NCBI GenBank assembly: GCA_036971475.1
Contig: JBAIZL010000068.1
Location: 42,501 to 106,500, forward strand
Length of the DNA: 64,000 bases
Source of the DNA: Prosapia bicincta
Taxonomy: Eukaryota; Arthropoda; Insecta; Hemiptera; Cercopidae
Direction of reading: 5' to 3'
This document shows, one piece after another, positions 1 through 11,935 of the stretch. Position 1 is the stretch's first letter. Each line of letters begins with the position of its first letter. The translations under genes were made by a program, and so were the position numbers. The notes under the pieces are model-generated. The model was not told where the DNA came from. It made no database searches and was given only the letters and a program-made list of their open reading frames with translations.

Positions 1-1198
1 TCTCCGAACGAATGAGAAAAGTTCGGCAGATAAAGTTTTAATTTCCTCTTCTAACTTTCGCGATAATAATCAATTTCATATCTGGAGGCGCCCAGGTAAA
101 CAAAAGAACTCTTTACTCTTGTGACCCAGTTGGAACAAAAAGCAAAGTAGAATCCGTTACTTTCAAGAGATATCAGTGACTTGAGTGAAGAGGTTATTTC
201 TCAAGTATGATAAAAGTTGGTGCCATTAACATCTGTTGACGTGCTTTAGGAGCTTCAACGCGAATCGTAATCTTTTATGTGGCCGATTTTTAAAACCATA
301 TGAACGGTATCATAAAAGGTGCGCGCGCAATCTCGCCCCCAAGGAAGCGCGCGCGTTTGTGCATGTATGTGTGTATGTGTGTGAGTGTGTGTGTGTGTGT
401 GTGTATGTAATGACACATTTTATTAAGTTTTATTGAACAGAAAAACCTCTACCTACATGAGGTAAATACTTTTGTTTCTGCCACAGTTTCACATTAATAG
501 TGGGTGTTACGTGTAGGCAAACAACACCACGTATTGGTGCTATCTCTGAAGTACGCGATACTGTACTGGTGATGTTGTTTTACATATCACCTGGTGGTGG
601 TACACACATCCTTCCTTCTCAGATAGAAATCATTCACTTAAGGTAGAGGTAAGCTACGCTGTTTATGTCATTCCATCCCTCCTTCTTAAGGTTCCAAGGG
701 AACGTAAAATATAACAGACAGAAACATTCTTTGTTCTGGATGAGAGAAACTCTAATCCTTGTAAGCTGTCCTGCCCACCATGATTCCTACTTACCTGAAT
801 AGTACCAGGAGATCATTGTGCCCTTAGTCCTAACTAGTTATATCTCGATGTCTTTATCAAAAATCATACGAAAAGTAAAACACTAGACCAATTAATTTAC
901 AATGTTCTAATTAAAATACTTTTAAATAATAATATCAACGATATATTTTTAATAAGTTTCGATTTAAAATTAAATATAACTATTCTCATACGTTCAGACA
1001 AGAATGTAATTTAGTTGTGTCGCATATTATTCAGGTCAGTTGTTACACTGCAATTTAATTTCGCATGTGCAAGGAGTTGTTCTGTTATTTAGACCACTAG
1101 CCCTTTTATTTTACTACAGTCGCTAAAAACAGAATATCTTGTTATTGTAAAATTGAATATAAACGGCCTGCTTTTAAAGTAACCTGTGCTTCCGTAAA
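1..1198. other. Unassigned DNA with a GT microsatellite
   Basis: No coding region or known repeat is recognised here. The only clear structure is a GT-rich microsatellite at about 355-410, preceded by a short GC-alternating stretch (gcgcgcg). The 66-codon open frame crossing it runs into the microsatellite and is not taken as a gene. Confidence 0.6.
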
Positions 1199-1212
1199 AT
1201 GAACCTTAACCA

Positions 1213-4200
1213 TGTACTCAAATATATAGCAATATTAATACGACATTTTGATGCTATACAGAAAAATGTACTTAATTATATAATAATATTCCTACGACAT
1301 TTTGATGCTACACAGGAGAATGTACTCAAATATGTAGCAATATTCCTACGACATTTTGATGCTACACAGAAGAATGTACTCAAATATGTAGCAATATTCC
1401 TACGACATTTTGATGCAACACAGAAGAATGTACTCAAATATGTAGCAATATTTCTACGACATTTTGATGCTACACAGAAGAATGTACTTAATTATATAAC
1501 AATATTCCTACGACATTTTGATGCTACACAGAAGAATGTATTCAAATATGTAGCAATATTCCTACGACATTTTGATGCTACACAGGAGAATGTACTCAAA
1601 TATGTAGCAATATTCCTACGACATTTTGATGCTACACAGAAGAATGTACTCAAATATGTAGCAATATTCCTACGACATTTTGACGCAACACAGAAGAATG
1701 TACTCAAATATGTAGCACTATTTCTACGACATTTTGATGCTACACAGAAGAATGTACTTAATTATATAACAATATTCCTACGACATTTTGATGCAACACA
1801 GAAGAATGTACTCAAATATGTAGCAATATTTCTACGACATCTTGATGCTACACAGAAGAATGTACTCAAATATGTAGCAATATTTCTACGACATTTTGAT
1901 GCTACACAGAAGAATGTACTTAATTATATAACAATATTCCTACGACATTTTGATTCTACACAGAAGAATGTATTCAAATATGTAGCAATATTCCTACGAC
2001 ATTTTGATGCAACACAGAAGAATGTACTCAAATATGTAGCAATATTTCTACGACATTTTGATGCTACACAGAAGAGTGTACTCAAATATGTAGCAATATT
2101 TCTACGACATTTTGATGCTACACAGAAGAATGTACTTAATTATATAACAATATTCCTATGACATTTTGATGCTACACAGAAGAATGTATTCAAATATGTA
2201 GCAATATTCCTACGACATTTTGATGCTACACAGGAGAATGTACTCAAATATGTAGCAATATTCCTACGACATTTTGATGCTACACAGAAGAATGTACTCA
2301 AATATGTAGCAATATTCCTACGACATTTTGATGCAACACAGAAGAATGTACTCAAATATGTAGCACTATTTCTACGACATTTTGATGCTATACAGAAGAA
2401 TGTACTCAAATATGTAGCAATATTCCTACGACATTTTGATGCAACACAGGAGAATGTACTCAAATATGTAGCAATATTTCTGCGACATTTTGATGCTACA
2501 CAGAAGAATGTACTCAAATATGTAGCAATATTTCTACGACATTTTGATGCTACACAGAAGAATGTACTTAATTATATAACAATATTCCTACGACATTTTG
2601 ATGCTACACAGAAGAATGTACTCAAATATGTAGCAATATTCCTACGACATTTTGATGCAACACAGAAGAATGTACTCAAATATGTAGCAATATTTCTACG
2701 ACATTTTGATGCTACACAGAAGAATGTACTCAAATATGTAGCAATATTTCTACGACATTTTGATGCTACACAGAAGAATGTATTTAATTATATAACAATA
2801 TTCCTACGACATTTTGATGCTACACAGAAGAATGTACTCAAATATGTAGCAATATTCCTACGACATTTTGATGCTACACAGAAGAATGTACTCAAATATG
2901 TAGCAATATTCCTACGACATTTTGATGCAACACAGAAGAATGTACTCAAATATGTAGCAATATTTCTACGACATTTTGATGCTACACAGAAGAATGTACT
3001 TAATTATATAACAATATTCCTACGACATTTTGATGCTACACAGAAGAATGTATTCAAATATGTAGCAATATTCCTACGACATTTTGATGCTACACAGGAG
3101 AATGTACTCAAATATGTAGCAATATTCCTACGACATTTTGATGCTACACAGAAGAATGTACTCAAATATGTAGCAATATTCCTACGACATTTTGACGCAA
3201 CACAGAAGAATGTACTCAAATATGTAGCACTATTTCTACGACATTTTGATGCTACACAGAAGAATGTACTTAATTATATAACAATATTCCTACGACATTT
3301 TGATGCAACACAGAAGAATGTACTCAAATATGTAGCAATATTTCTACGACATCTTGATGCTACACAGAAGAATGTACTCAAATATGTAGCAATATTTCTA
3401 CGACATTTTGATGCTACACAGAAGAATGTACTTAATTATATAACAATATTCCTACGACATTTTGATTCTACACAGAAGAATGTATTCAAATATGTAGCAA
3501 TATTCCTACGACATTTTGATGCAACACAGAAGAATGTACTCAAATATGTAGCAATATTTCTACGACATTTTGATGCTACACAGAAGAGTGTACTCAAATA
3601 TGTAGCAATATTTCTACGACATTTTGATGCTACACAGAAGAATGTACTTAATTATATAACAATATTCCTATGACATTTTGATGCTACACAGAAGAATGTA
3701 TTCAAATATGTAGCAATATTCCTACGACATTTTGATGCTACACAGGAGAATGTACTCAAATATGTAGCAATATTCCTACGACATTTTGATGCTACACAGA
3801 AGAATGTACTCAAATATGTAGCAATATTCCTACGACATTTTGATGCAACACAGAAGAATGTACTCAAATATGTAGCACTATTTCTACGACATTTTGATGC
3901 TATACAGAAGAATGTACTCAAATATGTAGCAATATTCCTACGACATTTTGATGCAACACAGGAGAATGTACTCAAATATGTAGCAATATTTCTGCGACAT
4001 TTTGATGCTACACAGAAGAATGTACTCAAATATGTAGCAATATTTCTACGACATTTTGATGCTACACAGAAGAATGTACTTAATTATATAACAATATTCC
4101 TACGACATTTTGATGCTACACAGAAGAATGTACTCAAATATGTAGCAATATTCCTACGACATTTTGATGCAACACAGAAGAATGTACTCAAATATGTAGC

Positions 4201-4465
4201 AATATTTCTACGACATTTTGATGCTACACAGAAGAATGTACTCAAATATGTAGCAATATTTCTACGACATTTTGATGCTACACAGAAGAATGTATTTAAT
4301 TATATAACAATATTCCTACGACATTTTGATGCTACACAGAAGAATGTACTCAAATATGTAGCAATATTTCTACGACATTTTGATGCTACACAGAAGAATG
4401 TACTTAATTATATAACAATATTCCTACGACATTTTGATGCTACACAGAAGAATGTACTCAAATAT
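1213..4465. repeat. 54-bp satellite array, about 60 units, with 1512-bp higher-order duplication
   Basis: The unit is 54 bp, reading aatgtactcaaatatgtagc then aatattcctacgacattttg then atgctacacagaag. A common variant has acttaattatataac in place of actcaaatatgtagc. Because 54 is a multiple of three, open frames persist on both strands: an 18-residue repeat on the plus strand (1199-2161, 320 codons) and another on the minus strand. The plus frame stops where a CGA became TGA (cctatgac near 2158). The same stop recurs 1512 bp later near 3670. The block from about 1321 to 2832 is repeated almost exactly from 2833 to about 4344, so the array is a direct duplication of 28 units. I read this as non-coding satellite DNA. 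Confidence 0.95.
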
Positions 4466-6930
4466 CCAGATGAGTATATTAAGAATATCTAGAATATATT
4501 TAATGATTAACTACAGCTATAACATATATCTTCCTTACATATATCTTCTAACTTATAGTATGCATGTTTTTATGCTTCCATCACTGATGATGACTTTGAT
4601 GCTGAAATGAGTTTCATAAATTATTAATTGTTAGTTATTATTTTTAATTACTGTATCGTTAATTTTATTTGTATACATACTTTTAGATTGATCGTAAATG
4701 CGAGAGTGTGAGCGTGCGTCTGTAAAATTTGTTATTGGTAAAAGTGTTCTAATATTCTTTTATGGCAGTCATTGTTATTCTATGAAATAAAAACCCCTGG
4801 AACGTCGAGCACTCACAGTAATCTTCATATGAATATTAGCTTTTACTATAATGCACTTCATAAAAATATACAGTATTTATTTAATGGTATGAGAGAGAAC
4901 GTTCTCGCAGTTTTGAAGCAAATCCGCCAGATCGCGTAATATCGCCGCAGTAACAGCATTCCTAATACACTGTGGTACAGCCGCAGAGCGTTACTGTTAA
5001 TTGAAACAGAACGTCGCTGAAAACATCTGGCAATTCAAACAATAATCACGGATCCTATGTTCACAATGTGTTAAAAACGAATCAGCGTATCCGATACAAT
5101 CTCCATCGACGAATGCAGGCAATGCATTTAAATAGCTGAATTATCGCCTCTCTAACGAAGTTTGGTTTGACTAAATTAAAACAAGTGGAATGGCTGCGCT
5201 ATAAACGACGGAAAAGTGATTTTATTTCATCTCCCCAATTTTATTTGATTTCAATTCCTTCGCGTATTTACAGCCGCCGCTTCGCGTTACTTTTCGAATT
5301 GCCCTTTAATATTTTATTCCGATTTTCTCCTTAACGTTTGCACATTTATACGGTATAGTTTTCCTGTCTAATGGGACGACTTCTTTAACTACACGTTAAA
5401 TGGTTTGATTCATTTTGAACTATAAAGTGTTTTATGCATTTTTCAGTGTTCTTTTATTTTAGTGTGATGAAATTTTTAAATACGCTTTTAAACACCGAAA
5501 ATTAAAATTACACGAAGTCGCTTGCTTTTATAAATGTTTGTGACTTAAAATCTTACAATACTAACAATATGTAAAATATGAATGGTGTAACATCAACGAC
5601 TATTAAAACATTTGTTATCCATAAATATAATTGAAACTAAGATTCACACTGTGTAACACTCTTAAAAATAAGGTGTTCCATATAAATTCATTTATATATT
5701 TAATTTTTATTTAATAATTGTATCGTCCGAATATAAAAGAAAATTTTTGTTTTCTTGGTACGATTGTAATTCTAGGTTAAGTTTCGTAGCGCCCCTAGTG
5801 GGTAAAAATGTAAAATATCGTACGAGTTGGTAGCTTAAGTTAAAAAACTGACATCACTCGATGTGACGTAAGCATGGTCTGATATCGCCTGATCTGACGG
5901 ACCAATCAAAAAATTCAAAATAATAACCGAGGGTGGGAATTTCCGTTGGCGTGCCCCTTCAGAAGGCCCACTCATCCAGAGGTTCTTGAACAGAACAGAC
6001 GTAATGGCATTTTCGGAAATAATTTAGAAATTTGTAAGCTTCCAGTATTCCAAATTTTAAGATGTCAAGGCCGGTACCAAATTTTATTAACGAGCTAAAG
6101 AAGAAGTCAGAAGCGATTATTTATGTATTTCAAATGAGTAAATGTTAATATAATTTTCGTTTAAGTGCGCTGATTTGCAAGAGCGATGTGTTAAGTGTTT
6201 AGTGATTCCAAAAGCCATGGGCAATGTTTAATATGTTTTAAAGTGTTTTATAAGTGATGTGCACAATCAGGTACGTTTTAGATGATAATAAAGAAAATGT
6301 ATTTTAATGTTACCTAAGTTGAATTTTAAATGATAAACGGTTAACACATGAACGGTAGAAATTGTCCTTTGAATAAAAATTCAAAATTAATTTGGAAAAA
6401 CTTAAGTTAATATCTTGTCGATATAAATATAATTTTAAAGGTTAATAAGTAATTAAAATGTATGGAATAACTAGCATAAATTACTCGACACATTGCTGTC
6501 TTTGTTCTTTTGTAATTTGTCACTGATTATTAAATTGTATAACATTGTAATATAAAACTTTATATTTTCATTTCCCAAGTAACCTAGTACGTTACAACTG
6601 CTATGGTATATTATTACTATGAAAGATAATAAAGTAAAGGACTTTCTAAAAATACTCTAAAAAAGTGTTTCAACTACTCTAAGTGCCCTCAATGTTTATT
6701 GCTTGCAACCAACAACTAGAATAATAACAAATTTTTAACTTGTCAGCTGTTATAACTGAGAACTGTGACGTGGCTGGTGCACAGACTAAAAGTTATTTTA
6801 ACAATTGCGTACAATTTAGATTTTAAAACTATTGATTAGTAGCTAGAAACATGTAAAAACTATTTTTTTTTAAAACTAGAGACTATTACAAGGGAAATAT
6901 TTCCAGAGAAAAAACCTAAAAAGTACTACA
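4466..6930. other. Unassigned AT-rich DNA with a less AT-rich core
   Basis: No gene is recognised. At 4583-4625 there is a degenerate CACTGATGATGAC...GAAATGAG motif resembling the hammerhead-like core at 13.77 kb, but without a good stem II. From about 5780 to 6110 base composition becomes more balanced, with a CCAAT-like accaatca near 5902. That could be an old promoter or LTR, but nothing confirms it. Confidence 0.5.
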
Positions 6931-6933
6931 TAT

Positions 6934-7140
6934 AAGGGATGGGCCGATTCCTAAAATTTTCGATTCCGATTCTAAAATTTTCCTTTCGATTCTGATTCTT
7001 TAGTCGATTCTCGATTCTTTCAAGTTATATTAGCATACATGCTAGTTCTCTAATAATTAATTTAGTTAACATCTTGGTCATATGGCAAAACCTTTTAAAA
7101 GTTCTGTTTTAATGTAATAGGCTACACAAAACCTTCAACC
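6934..7140 (+). mobile_element. 5' end fragment of a hAT-like TIR element
   Basis: The stretch starts agggatgggccgattcc and continues with iterated gattc/cgattct motifs, then gcaaaaccttttaaaag and ggctacacaaaaccttcaacc. It is clearly the same family as the left end of the TIR element at 56227-56922, over roughly 170 bp. An insertion of about 60 bp (tatattagcatacatgct region) distinguishes this copy. No matching right terminus was found downstream, so it is listed as a truncated copy. The assignment to hAT rests only on the terminus style and is tentative. Confidence 0.6.
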
Positions 7141-7440
7141 TTGATTTATCAATAGGAATTTTTAAAAGCATTAAAACCTATCAGATAAATGTAATGACTT
7201 ATTTTAAAGTTGAAAATGTGAACTTTACACTATTTTATGAAGTCTCATACTGTAAAAACATAAATTAGTTTTCTACAAAATTTAAATCTTGCCTTAGCGC
7301 TGTCTTCCGACTCCAGATCGTAAAAAAACCACACATCACTTTTTTTATCTTTCAAACTCATGTTAGTAATACCTTAAAACACCAATGATTAAAAATTAGG
7401 CAATTAAAATAAATGTAACGATAATAAAACTAACACTTAA

Positions 7441-8402
7441 GGGGAGAGTGCCACTTTTCCGGTGTTGAAATTAGAGACGCTAAAATTGACCAGCTACAAA
7501 GATATAATAGGACAGCCATCAGGAATATCCCCACAGACATTGATGACATGAAACAAGCTATCTGGGCTACTTATTTCACACACTATCGACTGACAAAAAA
7601 CATCAGCATCAGAGTTATGCCCCAAGGGAATGGATTCTTGGTGTGGCTATAGTAAATCTTTAAAGCTAAAGACAATTTATGAATACAACAATTCTCTGGC
7701 TGAGCCTATCATGTTAGCTATAAAGCCCATATATCGACACCTCACCAAAATTGAGTTTCTTAGGCGTTGCTTGCATGGCAAGACGCAAAACTCTAACGAG
7801 AGCTTCAATAGTTGTACTTTTCAATCATCCTCTGATTTAATATAGCAAAAAAAATAAACGAGTTGGCAAGTTTTACAATTCTATAAATTAGTGTGTTTGG
7901 TGAAACGTGTTGTATGTAAATGGTGTGTGCTGTTCTGTTAAAGGTGTTATTTTTGTTACAAATTGTAATTTTTGTAGCATCACTAGTAAGTTTTAATAAT
8001 TATTGAGGCAATTTGCTTGTTTCAAAGTAAACAAATCAAGGTAAAACATTGATTTCGTAAGGTTTTAGGTGACCTTGAATTTTGGGGATGAAATATTTTT
8101 TTTCAAAAATTTTAATATTGTGGGACTTTGGCCAGAGTGTTATTATTATTCTTTGGTGTTCGTTAAGGGTCTCTGCATCGGTCAGTAAAATATTTTGCTC
8201 GAAAATCGCTTACATGGCTAAAGTAAACAGTTACCTAATTCTTTTATATGGGATATTTTTAGAGTATTGTATTTCCATAGTGATAATAATTGCCTAAAAA
8301 TTTCATTAGGATATCTTTAATCGTTTTAGAGATAACTGTACCTAACTGAACATTAAAACTTGCATTTAATTACCGTGGCAGAGTGAAAGTAGCATTCTCC
8401 CC
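7441..8402 (+). mobile_element. TTAA-flanked DNA transposon, internally deleted
   Basis: The ends form terminal inverted repeats. The left reads ggggagagtgccactttt; the reverse complement of the right reads ggggagaatgctactttc, matching at 15 of the first 17 positions. Both sides are flanked directly by TTAA (7437-7440 and 8403-8406), a target duplication known for piggyBac and Kolobok elements. A transposase remnant lies at the left. The element is only 962 bp, so it is an internally deleted derivative. Confidence 0.8.
7465..7845 (+). pseudogene. Transposase remnant (Mutator-like/Kolobok-type domain), frameshifted
   Basis: Two adjacent frames carry one protein relic. The first (about 7468-7585) reads EIRDAKIDQLQRYNRTAIR, followed by DDMKQAIWATYFTH. 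After a frameshift near 7620, a second frame (7630-7845) reads MDSWCGYSKSL, then a PIYRHLTKIEFLRRCLHG segment and TQNSNESFNS. From memory this order (LQ.YY..AIR, MK.AIWA, DSWC.Y, PIY..L, CL.G.TQN.NESFNS) is typical of the Mutator-like transposase domain found in many metazoan repeat proteins, and TTAA flanks fit Kolobok. The catalytic N-terminal part is missing and the frame ends soon after NESFNS, so it cannot be active. A piggyBac source is less likely because its transposase motifs are absent. Confidence 0.65.
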
Positions 8403-8526
8403 TTAACGGGAAACTGACAACTTACACTCGGAAATAGTCGTAATTACAGCTAACTGAAACACAAACTTGATTAAACAATAGGCAATTAAAATAAATACAA
8501 AGATAATAAAGCTGACACTTAATATG

Positions 8527-11510
8527 TAACTGATAACAGCACAACCGCGAAAAAAGAAATTAAACTAAACTTAAACATCTTAAAACTGATCAATCGCCAA
8601 ACGTTGAAACAAAGCCACAACGCAATAGAATAGCGGGCGCGATACCACGATGTTGTATTCACTTTAGCAGAAAAGTAATGCCAACTGCCAATGGAATGCC
8701 ATGTGAAGGCGATGTGTATATCACTAGGAATTACAACTTGTTTATATTGTTAGTAAAATAAAAATTTTTATTACCGGATAAATACATTTACTAAATAGAA
8801 GTAGTTATAAAATATAACAGGGGATATGAAATCAATATAACTTCAGTAGCAGTAATTTTAGTTTGTAAAGTTGAGATATAGAACTACTTTTTTTGTGTTT
8901 TAAAGAAACTGTTAATGTTAATGGCCCCCATCTCTTCTACAATAATATTCCCCTTGCACTCCTGCATCATAACAGTGCCATATTGGGAAAATATTTTATG
9001 CAACTCATCAGCGAAATAATGCAGTGCCCAAATAAGACTAGTTATAAGATACTAGAATAAGCGTAAAAGCGTAGCAGTGACTGTCATATCAAAAGAAAGG
9101 AGTGCCAAGGTTACTCGTTTTGATAAAATTCAATTGAAATTGTGCTTTTTTTATTGCAAATATATTCGTTCACACTATTTCGTATAACATAATTAGAATT
9201 CGCATATTTGTTAATTATAAAATTTATAATTAAAGTTATAGGACTAAATAAATTTAGTATTCAATTGAATTTAATTTGTTTGTATACAAGCACGCCACAT
9301 ATCGTAGACAAGATATTTACTATGCCAGAATCCTTTGCGGGAGTGTATTTTAAAATTTCCCAATGAACGGCATAAAGGACAAATATACATTCGTTTATAC
9401 ATATAGAGCTTTGCACCTTATTCTCTGATTCATGGAGTTTACCTAAGGTTCGCTACTACAGTGATTCCCTGTGAATGAAAGCAGCCGTAAGCTAGACTAA
9501 CGCCCTCTATTACAGAACATCTACATCTAGAGAATAAAAAAGTATTGAAAAACGTTTTTATATTACTTTTAGTAAAGTTTAGATGTAATCCTTGATGACG
9601 GCTAGGATTTTACTGAAACGCGTTGTAATTACGAGATGTTTTATTATTAAATAATTGCCTTGGTACATAACGCAAGTACAAATCATAAAGAAACTTTATA
9701 TGATAGGCCCTAATACTTAAGTTTAACGGAATATCCAAACATTGCTAAATTGTCAAATCTTTTTGTATAATTGGTGAAAATTCAGAATATGTTATGCTTA
9801 CCACTCGAACGAAACGACTCCCAAAACCTGAAACAGTGAAAACATAATATTAGTAATAAATCTCAATTTTAATAATATTCATTATGGTAGAGTGATGGTG
9901 TGTTATCTAAAACCTAGCATTTCTACGTTACCAAGTTTAAACTTGAGTCTTGCGTGGCAAGCGTCAGTCCCAAACAAGAGACCTTGGCGTAACTAGATGG
10001 TAGTCCAGTGCGAAAAGAGCTCGAATGCTTTACGATAAGGCCGGGACTGAGTATCAGCCTACAAATAGAGCAATATGAGCGCTATCACCCTAACAAACAA
10101 TTTCTTCCGCCTTTCGAAAACTACACTCTATGGAGTGACAAGTGTCAGTGTCCTTGTGAAAAGAAAAAAGAAGGTACAAGTGGTAAAACATGAATGAAGG
10201 AGGGACATGACCACTGAACGTTTAGTCCCATTGCCCGGGAATAGCACAGAGATACTCATGAATGTTGGGGTTAACTAAAATCAGAGTTTTATGACTATAC
10301 TTTGATTTAAAGTAGAATAGGAATGGGTTTGTGGTAGGGTAGGGATGCGATGTTGTCACTTCGAACCGATTGACAGTCAAATCGCCACTACCAGCGATTG
10401 AAATTACAGAACGAATCAAGCTACACCACTAGTAAATTACTCTACTGCAGTTACGATGTCACTGAGCGACGAACGGAAGTTTAATGTCGAATTGGCAACA
10501 AGGCTCACCCACGCAGCAAGATGTGAATTCCCTATTAGCTCAGACGGTTGTATTCCCCACTCCCTCTAGTCGATTTCACATACGCAAAATCCTATTCTGT
10601 TTTAAATCAAACTATAGCGTCAGTTCAGAGAGGAGGATTTGGCTACAACCAGTGGAAGTAAGTCTTCACCTGCTAGTCTTCCTGTAATGCCTGGACTGGT
10701 CACCTACTCGCCTCCAATCCGACACAACGGATTCGACAGCATTTCCAGACCTACTAGTGACCAACGAAAACTTTTGGACTTCCCTGTTTTCTGTACCAAA
10801 AGAACAGCCCTTCCATCCAGGTCCACCAAGTGAATGTTTATCCGGTTCGGGTCGACCTTACCTAAGAGCAGGATCCTGAGAATGGAGACTGCAGAGCAGG
10901 GAGCACAGACTGCAGTCAGTCAACCAGCTGACCTTGAAGGTTATAGAGAGGCAAGTGAAACTTGCTTTCCCATGGTATATATAACTTACACAATCTACAA
11001 AATGGCGGGTTGTACAAATCGTCTGCATGTAAGACGACGAAGAGGCAATGTTTTGCAGGCAATAGCGCATACACTGAGGGCCATCCCTATAAAAAATGAT
11101 ACGCCCGTAAGTTGCTGAATGATCTTGTAATAATAAATTATAATAATAAAACCATCATAATCTATAGTAAAAGATAATTCTTAATAAAATCAACTTTATT
11201 TCTTTTAGTAATATTGGTATACATTTAAGTATAGCTTCTGCCTTTCCTAATATCACAACATTATTTTTTGCTCTCTCGTTTTGGATTAATTCCATTATCA
11301 AACATTTTAACTTTTGATGTTACGAAAAGCAAGAAAATGTACTCAAATTTATTTTATAATATTTACTTTTATAATTATTCTAAATGTCAAACACTCTCCA
11401 AACGAACAAAATATTCTAAACACTTCCACTCTGGAAATATTTTAATACTACTTGGTTATAAGAAATTATTTTAATTTTCTTTGAGCAAAAGTGAATAATA
11501 ATCGTTTTCA
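8527..11510. other. Unassigned DNA
   Basis: No gene is identified. A stretch with more balanced composition (9960-11110) has several 60-90 codon open frames in conflicting directions, none recognised. It also holds an imperfect inverted repeat: agaataggaatg-side sequence at 10288-10317 against tcctattct at 10589-10620, about 30 bp with a few mismatches. At 9584-9625 the motif cttgatgacggctag...actgaaacgcgttg resembles the hammerhead-like core at 13.77 kb but lacks a convincing stem II. The remainder is AT-rich and featureless. Confidence 0.5.
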
Positions 11511-11518
11511 ATTCCTTT

Positions 11519-11935
11519 TATTAGTTCACACTCTCCTTATTTATATCTTTTTCAAATTTTCAATCGTTAATAAAATACTTTTTATTCGTCCACTTAAGTT
11601 CAAATACATTTTTTTAAACTTAGTGGATGTCACTTGATGTCAATACAGTTTTTTTTAATATTATTTCATCTAGTTAATGGACGTTTTTAGTTTTTATATG
11701 TGTGGAAAACTTCATAAAAAAGGCAAGGTATGCAATATTTATTTCGTCCCATTTGGCTTAAAATAAATGACAACATATGATTCCATAAAACAGCTGATTT
11801 TATGTTATAAATTATGTATTAAAACAGGTGTATTAACGCATAGGTTATATTACTTTGTAAAATTATTTAATACAAATTAACTCAAAATTTTGCTTTGTTC
11901 ACCTATGTAGTAATTGACGTTATAATATTTTGTTT
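11519..11935 (+). repeat. Dispersed family R, copy 1
   Basis: It starts tattagttcacactctcctt and passes through aagttcaaatacat, ggcaaggtatgcaat, aaacagctgattttatgtt, and acgcataggttatattactt. The same ordered blocks occur at 15209-15560, 35835-35985 (reverse), 55735-56130 (reverse) and 61186-61610. No terminal inverted repeat and no coding potential are visible. It may be a SINE, a solo LTR or a MITE with decayed ends. Confidence 0.75.

Larger units (their letters stand above)
7395..8526 (+). repeat. Direct repeat of about 45 bp flanking the TTAA element
   Basis: The sequence aggcaattaaaataaat, then a short variable part, then gataataaa.ct.acacttaa occurs at about 7398-7440 just left of the TTAA element and again at about 8480-8524 to its right. 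The TTAA of the first copy is the target duplication. The outer sequence is therefore a duplicated or older repeat into which the transposon jumped. Confidence 0.6.

Noticed and set aside
1199..2161. 320-codon open frame as a repeat protein gene
   Set aside because: It is the 54-bp satellite read in one frame; the opposite strand is equally open, the frame stops by a CpG decay inside the array and satellite units continue past both ends.
4583..4625. Hammerhead ribozyme
   Set aside because: CTGATGA and GAAA are present but the bases between them do not form a stem next to the core.
9584..9625. Hammerhead ribozyme
   Set aside because: Core reads TTGATGA and the intervening segment has no convincing stem II.
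10639..11118. Two neighbouring frames of 64 and 94 codons as a small gene
   Set aside because: No domain recognised and a conflicting minus frame overlaps; composition alone is not enough.
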